From: Adineta vaga
Lineage: Eukaryota; Rotifera
Direction: 5' to 3'
Length of the DNA stretch: 64,000 nt
NCBI GenBank assembly: GCA_021613535.1
Contig: CP075497.1
Coordinates: 10,912,001-10,976,000, forward strand
Shown one piece after another: positions 34,449-47,569 of this stretch (the stretch's first letter is position 1; the number at the start of each line of letters is the position of its first letter). The notes under the pieces were generated by a model, which made no database searches, had not been told where the DNA came from, and worked only from the letters and a program-made list of their open reading frames with translations. The position numbers and the translations under genes were made by a program.

Positions 34449-37400
34449 TTATGTTCGTGATAAGATTGCTTCTTTTCCTCCATGTTTCATTAAAATATCC
34501 AAAAGTAAATTTTTCAATTGCCGATTAGTAGCATTCGTTGCACAGACGAACAACCATCGTTCAAGTGATGGCATTAGGAGATTATTACCCGATCCTGATG
34601 TAGAAAACCAACAACCATTTTCTTGTAAAGATTTAGCTAAATATAAGCATAAATCATTCCATCCATCTACATAAAGTTTCAATGCAATTGTTATATGTTC
34701 AGCATATCGTGTAGATAATATTTCTTGCAATGAACGTTGTTCGTCACTAAATGATAATAAGATCGATTCTTTTTTATATGTAATAATTTCTTGAGATAAA
34801 ACTTACGGGTTAACTTTTGTATGTTCATTAAATAACGATTGAGAAAAGAATCGTTGATGTGTTGAAGGTGATGGTGATGGATTTATTGAACTTTTTCGTT
34901 GAATAGGTGATGGTGAAGTTGGTGTTTCAGCTTTACGAACTGTTTTGTAATCATTCAAAACTCGACAGATCATTTCTTGATTGACAATAAAATATTCGAT
35001 TTCATTTTCTGATACAGAAGATCGTCTGGAAATGATTGGTGTTGATGATGGCGGTAAAAACTTATCAATTAAATCTTGATCTGCTCGTAAAAGATACAAA
35101 CCACATTGATCCGTCTTGAAGAGAAAAAGAAAACAACTAGAAAAATTTCCATTCATTATGATATATTACTTCAAGATGTGTTTCAAGTCGATTACAACCG
35201 GTAAAAAGAAGATCAGCAATACCATCACTGATCATTTTCAATAATTCAATATAATTATACGATGAAGTATCAAGTGATGTTGCGAATCGACTAAAAAATC
35301 CAACTTGTTTTTCAATATTTCCAACTATTGGCTGTTTTGGTGATGATGTTTCTGGAAATGATTCATAGGCATCTGTATTTTTAAGTATTTGTTCATCATT
35401 TTCCTAGAAAAATATAAATTTTAATATTAAATAATTGATTTTATCAATTTTACTTGTTGTAGATTTGAATTAGCTGAATCAATTGATTGTTTTACCAATT
35501 CATCTTTGATTCCACACATTAAATAATCCACAAGATATTGAAATGCAATTCGTTTCATATGTTGAAATGTAACAGCTGGTGGATCAAATGCAAATAATTG
35601 TTGTAAAATACTTTTCAAACCGAAAATATTCGTTGTTACATCAAATCGTTCAGCTAAATCAATTGTTTGACTTAAACATGGAATTAATTCAGACCAATTC
35701 AATTCACCAACGATATGAATTAATTGTAGATGAAAATAATTCAAATAGACAAATGTTTTCATTTGAATTTCATGTGGACTTGGATCATTTGCTGGAATTG
35801 TTGGTTCTGTTCGAAATGTAAATCGAAAGATTTTTCCTTCAGGAACTTTGATATGTTGTTGCTGTTGATGTTCATTGAAAATTTGTTGACAAAGTGAAAA
35901 AATTGAATGATCACCATTGGCGATTCCATATGATGATGAAGAAGAATTGGCATCATTTTGAATATAAACACGTACATTACGAAGAAGATCTTCAGGTGAT
36001 GAAATCAGAAATTCATAGATTAAATATTCCGTTGGTAGAGATGTGAGTAATAACGCATGTTGAAGATTATCCACGCAGATAGATCGAAGTGTTTGATCGA
36101 ATTTATGCGAAATATTCGTTAGAAGATGTTTAATACATGATAAACCTAGAGATAGTTGAAATTAAGATACTGTACTTCCTAAGAACAACGAAACTTACCA
36201 AGTCGACCAACATATTCATTAGCTACACAAAGCCAATCAATCATCAATGATTGAAAACAATCAAATAGAATATGATGATATTCTTCAAATTCTTTTGCCA
36301 TTTCAAATATATACAAAATATGTTCAAGTAAATTGCCCAGAAATAAACGCCAAGCTGTAATATTCATAAATGTCGAATTTTGTCGTTGTGCATGTCGTCG
36401 AAAAATCGTCAGTTTTCTTAATGATGAAGTCATTTTTAAAAAATTTGAGCAAACAAATGATTGTAACCATGGAATAATGACACAACAAATGAGATAAATA
36501 GAAAATCGATGACCAACACTATCATAGGTTAATTTTAATATATGAAAATATTGATCGATGATTTTAATATGATAATGATTTGAACAGGAAAATATCGTAT
36601 CAGTAAGACCTTCGATCATATATGACCAAACATTGAGAAGATGTGTTGTATTATCAATAAGATCAAGATCATCGGATAATTGTCGCATATAACCAACAAG
36701 TTTCAATTCAAATGAACGGAGAATTGTTTCAGATGATATTGACGGATCAAGATAAGAAAAAAATGAAGGTGAAAAATTTGAAAATGACGAATAAGTAAAT
36801 GAAGTAGATTCAAATTGTCGAGTACTAAAATAATATCTTGGCATAAACATCTATTCAGATATTCTACAAAAATCAAATTTACCGTTTTTTCGTTGCAAAA
36901 ACATGATCTGTTGACGTAACATAACAATGTACAAAAATCGTTGTAAATTTTTGAATCATATTTAGAGCTGGCATAACCAATTCGATTTGATTATGTTCTT
37001 CATCATTTTCATCAAAACTATCATCAAATGGACTGTTTATCATAGGTGTGAATGGCTCTAGAACAATACGTTAGATTACTTATTCAATCCCTCAATCAGA
37101 AGATTCATTACCTGGTTCACGCAAATAACAAAATAAACATTGAAGACAATCAACGGATGCTTGAGATATAACATTGAGATTTTCACATGAAAAAAAAGCT
37201 TCAAGAACTTCTAGAATAGCATTGACTCGGTATAATTCTACACCTGCTTGTTCTGTTTCATCTTCATCGGTTCTATTTTCTTTTGATGTCGAATTTTTCG
37301 ATCCAATCGAACGACGATGTTGCTCAATTTTAACCGTTTTCAAACAAGCAAATATCGAACGCCAACCAGACATAATTGCATTAGTATTTAATTCTACTAA

Positions 37401-40400
37401 TTCACATATTGAATTGACAATCTATCGAATAAAACGAAATATTCAATGATCATACTGTTTAGGTTTTCGTCTTCTTTATGAAATCTACCTGATTTTCAAC
37501 AATACTATCACATTGTTCAGTACAAATTAAATGTTCAAATGGTTTGAAAAATGTTTCATTCAATTGAAAATGAGGATATTCAGGACGAACTGAAAGCCAT
37601 GAACGTAAATCTCGATGCATATGAGAAATCGTTCGTTTTGCTAATTGAATATCTCGATGTGTTGCTCCCTGAAAAATACACGATTATTTTTCTCTTCTTC
37701 TTCTTCTTTATCATCAAGTTACTTGAATAAATAATTGAGAGACACAACTCCATACTTTACAAACATGATAACGTGGTCGAAGTGATGCAATAGTTCCTAG
37801 AGAAAGACGGAGAGGAAATACAAAAAATTGTTTTTTCTTCTCTCGTAGAATAAATCAATTCGAATAGGTTTACCTAATGTCATATCACCAATTCTTTCGA
37901 TGACTACATGCATAGGAAAGAGATTTTGTGGTAATAATGGTGAAATATCAGAAGTTCGTTTTGATACGGGTGTTTCAGTTAATAAACGAATTTGTTCGAA
38001 AAATTCAAGTAAAGACTCAAGATCAAGATGACGAACAGCAAGTTCATATAATCTATAGAAAAAATTATCAATAACCCGTAAGAGAATTAAAGAAATCTTA
38101 CTTGTCTGATCGACATGATAATGCTTGAAGAATATTTGCACATGATTTATCATGTATATGACCAGTTTTATCAATATTTGATAATTGAAGAAGAGATGAA
38201 GTTGACGAATCATTTGAAGATGATGAAGCACTACAAAAACAAAACCCTTCCTTCACATTGATTTCTATCGAAAATATTCACTTACTTTCCATTACTTAAT
38301 TCATATGAAACATGTCCATGTTGATGAAGTGTTAAATCAAGTTTGTCTTTCGGTGGACAACATTGCATTTCCAACAGAGATAAATGAACACAACATCTAA
38401 ATATTACATTCGACACTTTCCTCGATAAATCAATACCACAACATACCGTAAAATATGTTTATAAGTAATATTTGGACAATTATTGATATCATTCATATAT
38501 AATTGAAGAATAAAATTAATTGCCATAACATCAAGATAATGTAAACGAGCTTGTTTTGTAAATATTTTTCTTTGATTATCCATAATCCAACCTTGTTCAA
38601 TTGTACTAACCACACAATGCAAAACATAACAAGCATTATTTGGTAATCCTTTAACATATGAAATTGATAATTATCTATTTCAAATAATAAAATGTCATCT
38701 AACATACCGACAGTAACTGCTAATTGAAAAACTAATTTTAAACCTTGAAAAACTAATTCATGTGTTTCAATGAATTTTTCACTGATCGTATTCGATAAAA
38801 CTAAATTTGATGAGGTAAGATCTGCATCCATTGAATGGTTTTTTGTTAACATCGGTGTCAATGCACCTAACAATGCACTCCAACACATTTGAACCAATCG
38901 ATGACAAACCGAAAGTGCTAATCAAACATGTGAATATTATGATAATCTTCTGTTCTTTTGTTTTTCTTCTTCTAATAGAAAGTTTCATACCTGTTAGATG
39001 TGCATCATGTTTTGATGTAGAATCGTCTATTGCTTGTTTAATTGATCGAATATTAAACGGACGAATATCTATTGGAAAAAACATCATTTTTCTAAAATAT
39101 TTCATTTCAATTTCCTTTCATTACCTATAAACATCTGATGAAGAACACTTTTGAATTGATCAGAAACGTTTTCGAAAACATTAAATTGCTCAAAATAAAC
39201 ATCATATAACGTATCCATCCAATCAGGTTCAATACAAAGCATTAAACCACTATTCATTATATCAGTAATAAATGCGCTCTTGAAAAACAAATAAATAAAT
39301 AAATAAATGAAAAGTTATGCGAATTAAATTACTTTGGAAATCGTTGTTGGAATATTTGAATCGAATAATTGTTGAAATTGTCGTCGACAACAGAACCATA
39401 AGAACCAAATTGTTGTAGCGTAGATTCCATCAGGATTCGTGACGATTGTTGTTGATGTATCCGATGAAAAGGACATTTTCAATGAATATTCTATTCACAT
39501 AAAACATTGAATTGTTAAGTACAAAAATCTTACAGATAACTTTACCATTGCTAACGAATGATGAAAATTGCAATAGAGCATCATCAAAATCGGAGACAGT
39601 TGTTATATGTTGTTGATCACTTGTTTTCAATAGAATTTTCAAATGTTGAATATAGAATTGTACTTTATCCAATGTTGTTGAATCAGATGTTAAATTAATT
39701 TCAGTTTCAACTTCATTTCTATTGCTATTGTTAGGTTTTATCAAATGTAGAAGATTATTTGTATCAATAAATAATGGAATAATAGGATAACCAAATTTCT
39801 TGTAAACTTTTCGAATAGCTTGTTCTTCATCAGTATCAAAAAAGACTGCTTCATTACTGAACTTTATCAATTGTTCGAGACAATGATTCAAACATAGATA
39901 CGCATTGTTTACTAAAATTCGATCATCCGATGAGGAGCATTCGGAAATAATTGAAATGATTCTAGAAAATCAATCGCATCGTTATCTGTAATAGACAAGT
40001 CAAGAGAAACGTACTTTCGAAATAAACTCAAATCAGAATCATTCGTTGCTTCAGTAGAATGAATCCAAGGTGGTGAAATCAATGATATTAATGATCGACT
40101 TGTAATAACCTATTTATCAATAATAAGAGAGAATACAAGTCAACGTTTGTTTTTTAAATAGTTTCTTACTTCATTTAAGACGATCAATAAATCTAATCGT
40201 TCATTTGTACTTTGAGATAAACATAAACGTTGAAATAAAGTTTCACTAACAGATCGTAATGAACCAATAGGTGCAATAAAACAAATGAGATTTAGAATAA
40301 TTCTAATAAAATTCAAATATAAATCAATTGTATTAAAGAAAACAATATTTTTACCGATAAACAGTTCGTCGAAGATGTGGATCAGATGCATTATTTTTCA

Positions 40401-41669
40401 CATACATGATACATCGAGCATCAATAATTGGACTACCAAGAAAAGAAATAACAGCTGGAGAATATTTTTTCCTATAAATAAAAAGCAAAAGGAATAAGTC
40501 TTTTGTTTTGATGAAGAATTAATTTTACCAAATAAAATCGATGAATGGTTGATAGAAATAAACTATTCGAGATAATGATCTAATTAATAAATCATGAAGT
40601 TCAAGAACAAATATTCGTTGAAGTGTTTGATCTGATTTTCTTGATAATTCATTAACAAGTGTTGTTTGATATTCCATTAATGATAATAATTGTTTATAAT
40701 AATCAATTTCCGATTGATTTAATATTAAATTTCCATCCTCTAAATCCCACGAAAAATGACTATTCATATAATCAGAAATTTAACAAACCTGAATATCGTC
40801 GTGCTTCTTTTGGCATTAATGGTCGAAAATTATAGAAAGCTTCTAGTTTCGATGCACATAATTGACATGTTTCTCGTCGTAAATCTGGATTCGTTGTTCG
40901 AAGTATACCCAATGTAAACTAATTGAATAGAAATGAATTCATTCATTTGATTTATTCATTTATAAGATCTTACTTGAATCAATTTACAAAGAATATGTCC
41001 CGATAAAACAAGACATTGAGTTCGAGCAGTATTCAATATTAACTGAAAAAAACGAAATAAAGAATCAAAGAAAATGCACAAATGAAAGTTTTTTTTTCTT
41101 TTTTACGAACCCGAATGCAACCAACAAGTTCACGTTCAACAAATGGTGAACCATTGGGAAAAGCATCGAATATATATTGAAGAAAATCTTGTTTTTCTTG
41201 TATTGTACATTCATGACATGATTCTTCTTCAAGAATTAATGTCTAAAAGATGTTTAAATAAGAAATTGGAGAAAATTTCACAATGAAAAATTCGTCCAAC
41301 CTCAAATCCTTGACTAACAAGTATTCCAATCTGTGCTGTTTCAGTTTCCAAACAACTTCGAATAAATTCCAAAGCTTTTTCTCTAAACAACAACAAAAGA
41401 AAAAAATAAATCCTTTTCTATGTTTGACAGAAAATTTTACCTTCCATAGTGAAGTGTTGTCCCATGTGACAAATAATCTAATTAAATAAATGAAACAGAA
41501 TTTAGATTAAAGACAAAGTTATTTTACCAGATAGTTGTTGACAAAATTCTATAAAATAAAAACAAATAGATTAATTTAAATAGAAATATGATTAGAACTA
41601 TGTACCTCGTAAAAGTAAATTATGCATTCTATCGGCTTCTTGCTGGACGTTTATTAGCCATTGAGCCAT
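34449..41669 (-). CDS. ARFGEF3: ARFGEF3 (BIG3)-like large Sec7-family scaffold protein
   Basis: About 25 or more exons. The strongest match is an exon pair reading FQLNETFFKPFEHLICTEQC then NQIVNSICELVELNTNAIMS and GWRSIFACLKTV. Human ARFGEF3 has F.FNEALFRPFER....E.C....QDQVV.SI.ELVE......SGWRPLFSALETV. Upstream, LRPRYHVCKVWSCVSQLFIQ parallels ..RPLLHVMRCWSLVAPHLV, and near the N-terminus IRIILNLICFIAPIGSLRSV parallels the N-terminal dimerisation region. ARFGEF3 is a brefeldin-inhibited-GEF relative implicated in granule regulation; its Sec7 domain is known to be degenerate. I see no Sec7 catalytic loop (FRLPGEAQ type) here. The start is placed at ATG 41669, which directly follows an acceptor-like TTTTAG, so an upstream leader exon is possible. 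The stop is at 34449. Introns are mostly short; one near 39288-39308 holds an (AAAT)n run. Confidence 0.75.
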
Positions 41670-42025
41670 CTAAAATAAAGTGTTAATCATCTATTATTAT
41701 TTGATATGCAATATTTTGTTGCTGTCAAGAAAAAATCAAAACACATAATAAATATTAATCAATTTCTCTACTATTTTAATAAGTAGTTTAATGCGTTTGT
41801 TTTTCCATTTCTAAAACTGTAAGTTTGCTATTGAGTACTATGACACGCTGATCATCGACAAACTAATAATACCGGATGGTTCCATTTTCTTCAAATAGAA
41901 AATCTTTTGTAGATGTCACTATTTAAACATCAATGAAGGTTTGTCCATAGTAACGACGATCTCTATAGATGGTTATATCTCTCGTTCTATACGAAATACA
42001 ATTTCATTGTATTAAAAAGAAAATC
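41670..42025. promoter_or_regulatory. Divergent spacer between ARFGEF3 and DNAAF4
   Basis: About 356 bp between divergent starts, AT-rich, no TATA box recognised. It contains an X-box-like site (41941-41954) close to the DNAAF4 start, annotated separately. Confidence 0.5.
41941..41954 (+). promoter_or_regulatory. RFX X-box-like site upstream of DNAAF4
   Basis: TTGTCCATAGTAAC matches 12 of 14 positions of the X-box consensus RYYNYYWWRRNRAC, with a perfect right half (AGTAAC). It starts 85 bp and ends 72 bp before the DNAAF4 ATG, within the range seen for RFX-controlled ciliary genes in other animals. Confidence 0.5.
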
Positions 42026-43785
42026 ATGCCTGTAATTATTCGAGATATTAATTGGGAAGAAACTGAGACGCATTTAGTTCTACATATCCCACTGAAAGGT
42101 GCAAAAGCAAATAAACTTGATATACTTTCATCAGATCAATATTTCAAAGTTCGTCATTAAGAAACTTTTTCGATATGATCTTTGCCATTTTTCAATAGGT
42201 TTCATTTCCGCCGTTTTTCTATGAAGTTTTTCTTTATGATCTTGTCGATGATGATAAAAGTCGAAGTGTTGTTCAGAATGGTTTTGTTGAAGTAACATTA
42301 ACAAAACAATTTCCTCGTAAATGGAATCAACTTTCACATGCTCAATCAGGTAATCTTCTAATTTCAGAATTTGATAGACAGAAATCGAATCTATTGTTAT
42401 TGTTGTTGTTTAGAGGATAAAGAAGCAATGAAATGTCTTCGTGAAGAAGCTTTAAATCAAATAGCAAAAAAACAAAAGGAACGTATTGAAGCAAATGCAT
42501 CATTATTAAATACGAATAAACGTGAAGCTGTTCGACAACAAATGAAGGTTGAAATTTGATGAGGAAAAAAAAGATTTTGAGTAATTAGTTTTGTAGATTG
42601 AAGAAGATGAACGAAATCGAATTGATACAATAAAAAGTAATGAACGTGATAAAATCAGCGATGAAATGAAGCAATTTGAAGATAATCAAAAAATTCAACG
42701 AAGATTAGCAATACAAAACCACGTAAGATGAAGATTTTCTTTTAATATATCATTGTCAGACTTATATTTTCTCTTTAGATTAAACCAAACGAAATTCAAC
42801 CACATAAAACAGATGAAAATCAAGAGAAGAAAAAAAGTATTTTCGAACAAAATCCTACTACAAATTCACCATCAGGTAAATGATAGTTCTTTTTTTTAAA
42901 TCAATACCGAAGTGTAGAGAATTACATGAATTAGTTTAGAATCAAAGATTACTGCACCATTACGTGAAACTGGTCGTATTGCTGTTAATTTTACATCTCG
43001 TGTGTTTCCAACACCTATGCGAGAATCTCAAACAGAAATCGAAGAAGAAGTACGTTTTCTGAAGATGAAAAGACAGATTTTTCATTCTTTTTCTAAATAG
43101 TGGTTAAGAAAACAGATGGAAAGTCGTCAAGCCATTACTGATCTTCAACTTGATTTATCTGAAAATGAAAAAGATGTTGATTATCTAAAATCAAAAGCAA
43201 AGTAAATGCTCGTTCTCTAGACACAAATTTACTTATTTTGATTTTCTTTAGTCAATTCTTCCAACAGGGTAATTTTCAATCGGCTATTGGTGTTTATAAT
43301 CATGCCATACGAGTCTTCCCTAAAATGGCTATGTAAGATAAAACTTATTCATTTATTTCAATAAAGTTTCTCTTGTTTTCTTTTTTTTGAAAGATTATAT
43401 TCAAATCGTGCTGCTTGTCATTTTCAAGTTCGAAATCTGATGAAATGCGTCGAAGATTGTTCTCGAGTAAGTGTACTCAATAACAAATGAGTATACGTTC
43501 TTTCTTTTAATTAGGCATTGGAATTACTTGATCCACCTGTACTTGATAATTTACCACAACGAATAAAAGCACATATTCGTCGTGGTACTGCGTTTTGTGA
43601 ATTAGAACTTTATGCTGAAGGTATAAAGAAGACTTTAGTTACTTCTTCACTGATGTCTTTTCTCTCTCTCTCTAGGACTTATGGATTATGAAGCAGCTCA
43701 GAAACTGTCTCCTGATGATGAAAATATCAGAAACGATTGTCAACGTATTCGTAATTATTTAGAAAAAAATCAAGATTTTTCTTAG
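42026..43785 (+). CDS. DNAAF4: DNAAF4 (DYX1C1), dynein axonemal assembly factor 4
   Basis: About ten exons. The N-terminus [20 protein letters not shown] with [12 protein letters not shown] is a CS/p23-like domain (family: MPLQVSDYSWQQT.T.V.L..PL.G). A charged coiled-coil middle follows ([20 protein letters not shown]). The C-terminal third carries TPR repeats: [40 protein letters not shown] then DCSRAL, and [20 protein letters not shown], ending [29 protein letters not shown] before the TPRs is a typical DNAAF4 signature. The protein, with HSP90/HSP70 partners, assembles axonemal dynein arms in the cytoplasm. ATG 42026 begins the CS domain. An X-box-like motif lies 72 bp upstream. An intron near 43660-43676 has a (CT)n run. 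Confidence 0.92.
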
Positions 43786-44094
43786 TCTAATCTCTTTTAT
43801 ATGAATATATGTTATTAAATGTTGAAAATAAAAGTCTAAGAAAGCAAAAGTACTTCATAGTTGAATTCAATTTTATTGATAATATCAAAACGAAATACAA
43901 CGAGTAACAATTTGATGACGTGAATGTATATTAAACACATTCACAATTGGCATATTCTATTTATTTCCATGAACATTCGAAGAAATACTGAACTATTCAT
44001 ATCCATTCAAATGAATGAAATTTCCAGTTTTCTTGATTGAATGAGTTGAGAATTTAAAATTCAGGTAGTTCTGTTTTGTAAAACATCATCATTT

Positions 44095-44225
44095 AGATCA
44101 TCTGTTATCTTTATTATCATTGGATTGATCACCCGTTGAAGAAACAGTACCTGTCACATAGGCATCCCACGGTTGAGCATCATCATAATGATGAGAGTAT
44201 GTTGTCAAATCTATTCGTCGCATTT
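44095..44225 (-). CDS. Possible micro-ORF or relic exon, unknown
   Basis: On the minus strand an ATG near 44223 begins MRRIDLTTYSHHYDDAQPWD, continues AYVTGTVSSTG and ends DNKDNR followed by TGA, ~43 codons. An upstream acceptor-like TATTAG and a GTAAGA donor about 70 bp further up would fit a spliced 5' leader. The reading frame stays open a little upstream of the ATG without another Met, so this may instead be the last exon of a decayed gene. Composition looks coding rather than random, but I cannot name it. Confidence 0.25.
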
Positions 44226-44585
44226 TTTGATTAGAATTAATTCTATGCACCGCCAAACGTATTGTTAACTAATAGATACTTTATAATGATTCAAATACCA
44301 ACATATATATATATACATACAATTTTTTATTCTCTTACTTTCTCCAACTAGTATGTAGACGACAAGTAGGAGAGAACGAAAAAAGAGATTAGATGGTAAG
44401 TAGGAGGACAAATGAGTCAGCCATTCGTTTTTTTAAAACTATTAATACTAGCTTTTAGGCGAAAATTCATGACATCAAAAAGCGACTGATTCTTTCAGTT
44501 GATTTAGTCTTTGTGTTACACTAAAATCAATATGTACAAGAACATATGATAAAAAAAGTTGTGCGTCACAAACGTCAAAAGTACA

Positions 44586-44843
44586 ATGAAAGAGGAGGAC
44601 AAACAATACAAAATTGAGGTTTTACGTCAATTTGTACAAGTTAAGTTTGATGACAAGTCAATATTAGTTCAAAAATATCTCATACAAATCTTTGAAATAA
44701 AATCCCCAATCAAAAAATTAAAATCATATATTATCAAAACAAACTATTACAGAGCTGTACCGTTGATAAATACAGAGATTTGGGAAGTAGATAATAAGAA
44801 AAAAAGGTACAGAGAAAAACGTCGTGTTTCATCAGGACTCTAA
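44586..44843 (+). CDS. Possible small ORF, lysine-rich, unknown
   Basis: An ATG at 44586 opens an 85-residue frame (MKEEDKQYKIEVLRQFVQVK at the start, KKKRYREKRRVSSGL at the end). Mixed charged and hydrophobic pattern, no introns, no recognisable domain and no neighbour on the same strand. It could be a chance frame in AT-rich DNA; support is only its length and composition. Confidence 0.2.
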   Translation: MKEEDKQYKIEVLRQFVQVKFDDKSILVQKYLIQIFEIKSPIKKLKSYIIKTNYYRAVPLINTEIWEVDNKKKRYREKRRVSSGL

Positions 44844-45965
44844 TTATATCATAACGTGTGATTTATGATGAGGAATGAGGAATATTCATGAAATTGCCAA
44901 CTTAGAACTAATCTACTGGGTAGGAAAGAACACAGCTAGATGAAAATCATGTGTTGTATTGGAAAATACCTTTTGTTTTAACATTCTATCGATGATCAAA
45001 CCATAAAGTTCAAACTTTTTCATTTGAAGTATCAAACAACTTGAATTGACTCACATAACTGTATTGTATCAAGTGGCCATGGTAATCGTCATCTAGCTGA
45101 CGTCAATATGTTATCATATTTACGATTAAACGTCATCAATGAATATCAGCGAAATATACTAAGTCGATCTATTGAATCTAAATAGACTTATTCATAGTAA
45201 TCGGATTGATTGATGGTAATAAATCCATATTTTTTTCTGATGTATCTTGCGAAAGTCGTGTAACCAAGCAGTGATTCACAATTAACATTGCATATAATCA
45301 TTTTCGTGACTGGATACTATATGTATGACTGCAGTATACTGATGAGTGTACAAAGAATTAAAGGTAGCATTCCATTGCAGTTGGATTTGATCACTACTCA
45401 TCAATTTTTTGGGGGAGAATAGTTAACTAATTGATTTTTTTCGAAATATTCATTTGTAATACAATTATCAATAATCTATATGTAAATGAGTGAAAAAAAA
45501 CATCATACGACTATTTAACTACTCATCAATATTTCTCTTGAATTTCCTGATAATATTTGCCAACATCGATACAGTATATAGTCAATAACAACAACAATAT
45601 TAGCTCAACAAATATTTTGTATTTTCAAAATAACTATTTAACGAAAGAAGAACATATCGTAGGTGTTGAACAAAATACTTTACCACAATCAATAAATGTA
45701 TTATTCTATTTCTGAATCTTATTACGTATCTAATACAATGTGAATATTTTACTTCTAACTATCATAGAGGAATGAACGACATCTTCACTGAACATATCGC
45801 ATGTTAAATTGTCATACTATGATTATTTATAATAACTCATCAATCAAAATCGATGTTAAAATAAATAGATCAGATATATTCCTTTGAAGTTAAACTTGTT
45901 ACTCACAAAAAGATCATCGCTTCAAAAAACGAATAGTTGTGATTATTCATATAAGAAGAAGTACA

Positions 45966-46927
45966 ATGACTTTGATATTTGTTCTCGCGATAATTATATT
46001 TGTTTTGAATTTAACACTATCAAATGCAAATAATTCAACATATTCGGATGAAGAAGACTCTATTTTCAGGAAGTTTCAATGTGATACTAACAATCCAGCT
46101 GATATATGGCTTAATATATGCAATCTAAATATCGATCAATTCTTATTCAAAGCAGATAATTTCAAAGCACATGTGAGTCTTACCACTACAGTTGGAAATC
46201 TTTTTTCATTCAATGTGAATACTGATGTATCTGTTGATAAAATCAATCTATCCACTACAGGTAAGATCTATAGGAATGACTTTAGTCTATAACTTTTTAT
46301 TTATAGATTTGAATGCAGGAATACAATTAGCGATAAGTCTTGATACTATCGCTAAAATTATAACACGAACATTAGATTCATTTGATTTCAATCCTTTTCT
46401 AACAACAATTCCTAATCTACTTTGTATATTCACGAATCATGATCAACTTATTTATCAGATCATTAGAAGAGGTAAAGAAAAATTTCAGAAACTTAAGTAT
46501 TTTATCTTTGATGACACATAGATGGTAAAATTGCTAATCAAGTATTAGGATCTATGGGTAAAATTCTCTCATCTACTATCGTTGGTGATTATCGACAAAA
46601 TATGACATTGATTGGTATTCCAAGAATATTGGAAAATGAATATACAATTAGTCAATACCAATATCGATCTCCATTCAAATCGTTCACATTAAATAATGTA
46701 TTACTCATTATAATATTTGATGCATTTGGTAATATATTCAATATTCATGTTATTGACAATGTACTGCGATCATTCAAAACTATTTAAATAATCACTTCTT
46801 ATCTGTTTATATAATAGGAGTGAAATTAATTTTACTTCCATCTATGGATGATGATGTTTTAATTTTGAATGTAGTTCATTTTCAAAACGTTTCTCTGACT
46901 GTTCTAGGAATATATATATATGAATGA
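45966..46927 (+). CDS. Secreted orphan protein (signal peptide), unknown family
   Basis: Four exons (about 45966-46260, 46306-46471, 46523-46728 and 46818-46927) keep frame across GT-AG junctions. The product is ~258 residues. It opens with a clear signal peptide (MTLIFVLAIIIFVLNLTLSNA), then an Asn-rich segment with two Cys (FQCDTNNPADIWLNICNLNI). A mainly beta-strand-like body with alternating hydrophobic residues follows (HVSLTTTVGNLFSFNVNTDV, LNAGIQLAISLDTIAKII, IVGDYRQNMTLIGIPRIL). The last exon reads VKLILLPSMDDDVLILNVVH and ends LGIYIYE. I do not recognise the family; lipid-binding or extracellular roles would be guesses. It sits about 250 bp from the edge of inverted duplication copy B. 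If translation reads through the third exon instead of splicing, the protein ends at 46787. Confidence 0.55.
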
Positions 46928-47569
46928 AGGTTCGTTTAGACTATCTATATGTCATAATTTGTATAACAAAAGAAAAACATAACATTGTGGGTTATTTCTT
47001 GTAAATAAATAAGAACGAATTTTCCATAAGCAGTTGCAAAATAATCAATTGGATTATAATCATGATCAGCTGATTTTTTTGTTCAGCAAAATACTAAACG
47101 AATATGTCGAATAGCTAATTTGACTTATCCTATTTTCTTTCAATGATACATGTGATTACTAAAGTCAATCGACAAAAGATAAAAAAAAGTGCAGTCGTGT
47201 AACACCGAATAGTTACTTGCATGTGTATGGAAGAAGTTTGTATATTATAGTACAAAAGATGGTAAAATTGCGGAGATATGGCCCTTCAGCATACATGCAG
47301 ATAGCATACTCGGTGTCGGATCGGACCGCATCGGCACATTATGTGAAGTTGAAGTTATTTTGAATACGAATTCAGATTGTGCAACACTTGTTTATTTTAT
47401 GACAGATTTGATACAGGATAGACAAAAATATTTGTTTTCGATGTTTTTTTTCTTTTTTTCACGATTAAGAACACGTTCGATTTGAGACACATTATTTATT
47501 ATTTCAATAAAAATTTATCTTCAAACTTTGTATAAAAAAGAGAAAGGTCTGTATATTCGATTGTTATTC
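46928..47569. other. Intergenic region containing the edge of inverted copy B
   Basis: The first ~250 bp match nothing else in the window. From about 47182 homology to 21285 (reverse) begins, weak at first (about 25% divergence by eye up to ~47360), then nearly identical through the CCHCR1 3' flank. No coding sequence supported. Confidence 0.5.

Larger units (their letters stand above)
43786..45965. other. Long intergenic region with two possible tiny ORFs
   Basis: About 2.2 kb, AT-rich. It includes a short TA microsatellite near 44305-44322 and a perfect CRE-like palindrome TGACGTCA at 45098-45105. No conserved gene was recognised. Two weak coding candidates are listed separately (44095-44225 minus, 44586-44843 plus). 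The rest, particularly 44850-45960, shows no open frame or structure I can support. Confidence 0.4.

Noticed and set aside
45098-45105. CRE palindrome TGACGTCA
   Set aside because: An isolated 8-mer far from any supported start; expected by chance at this scale.
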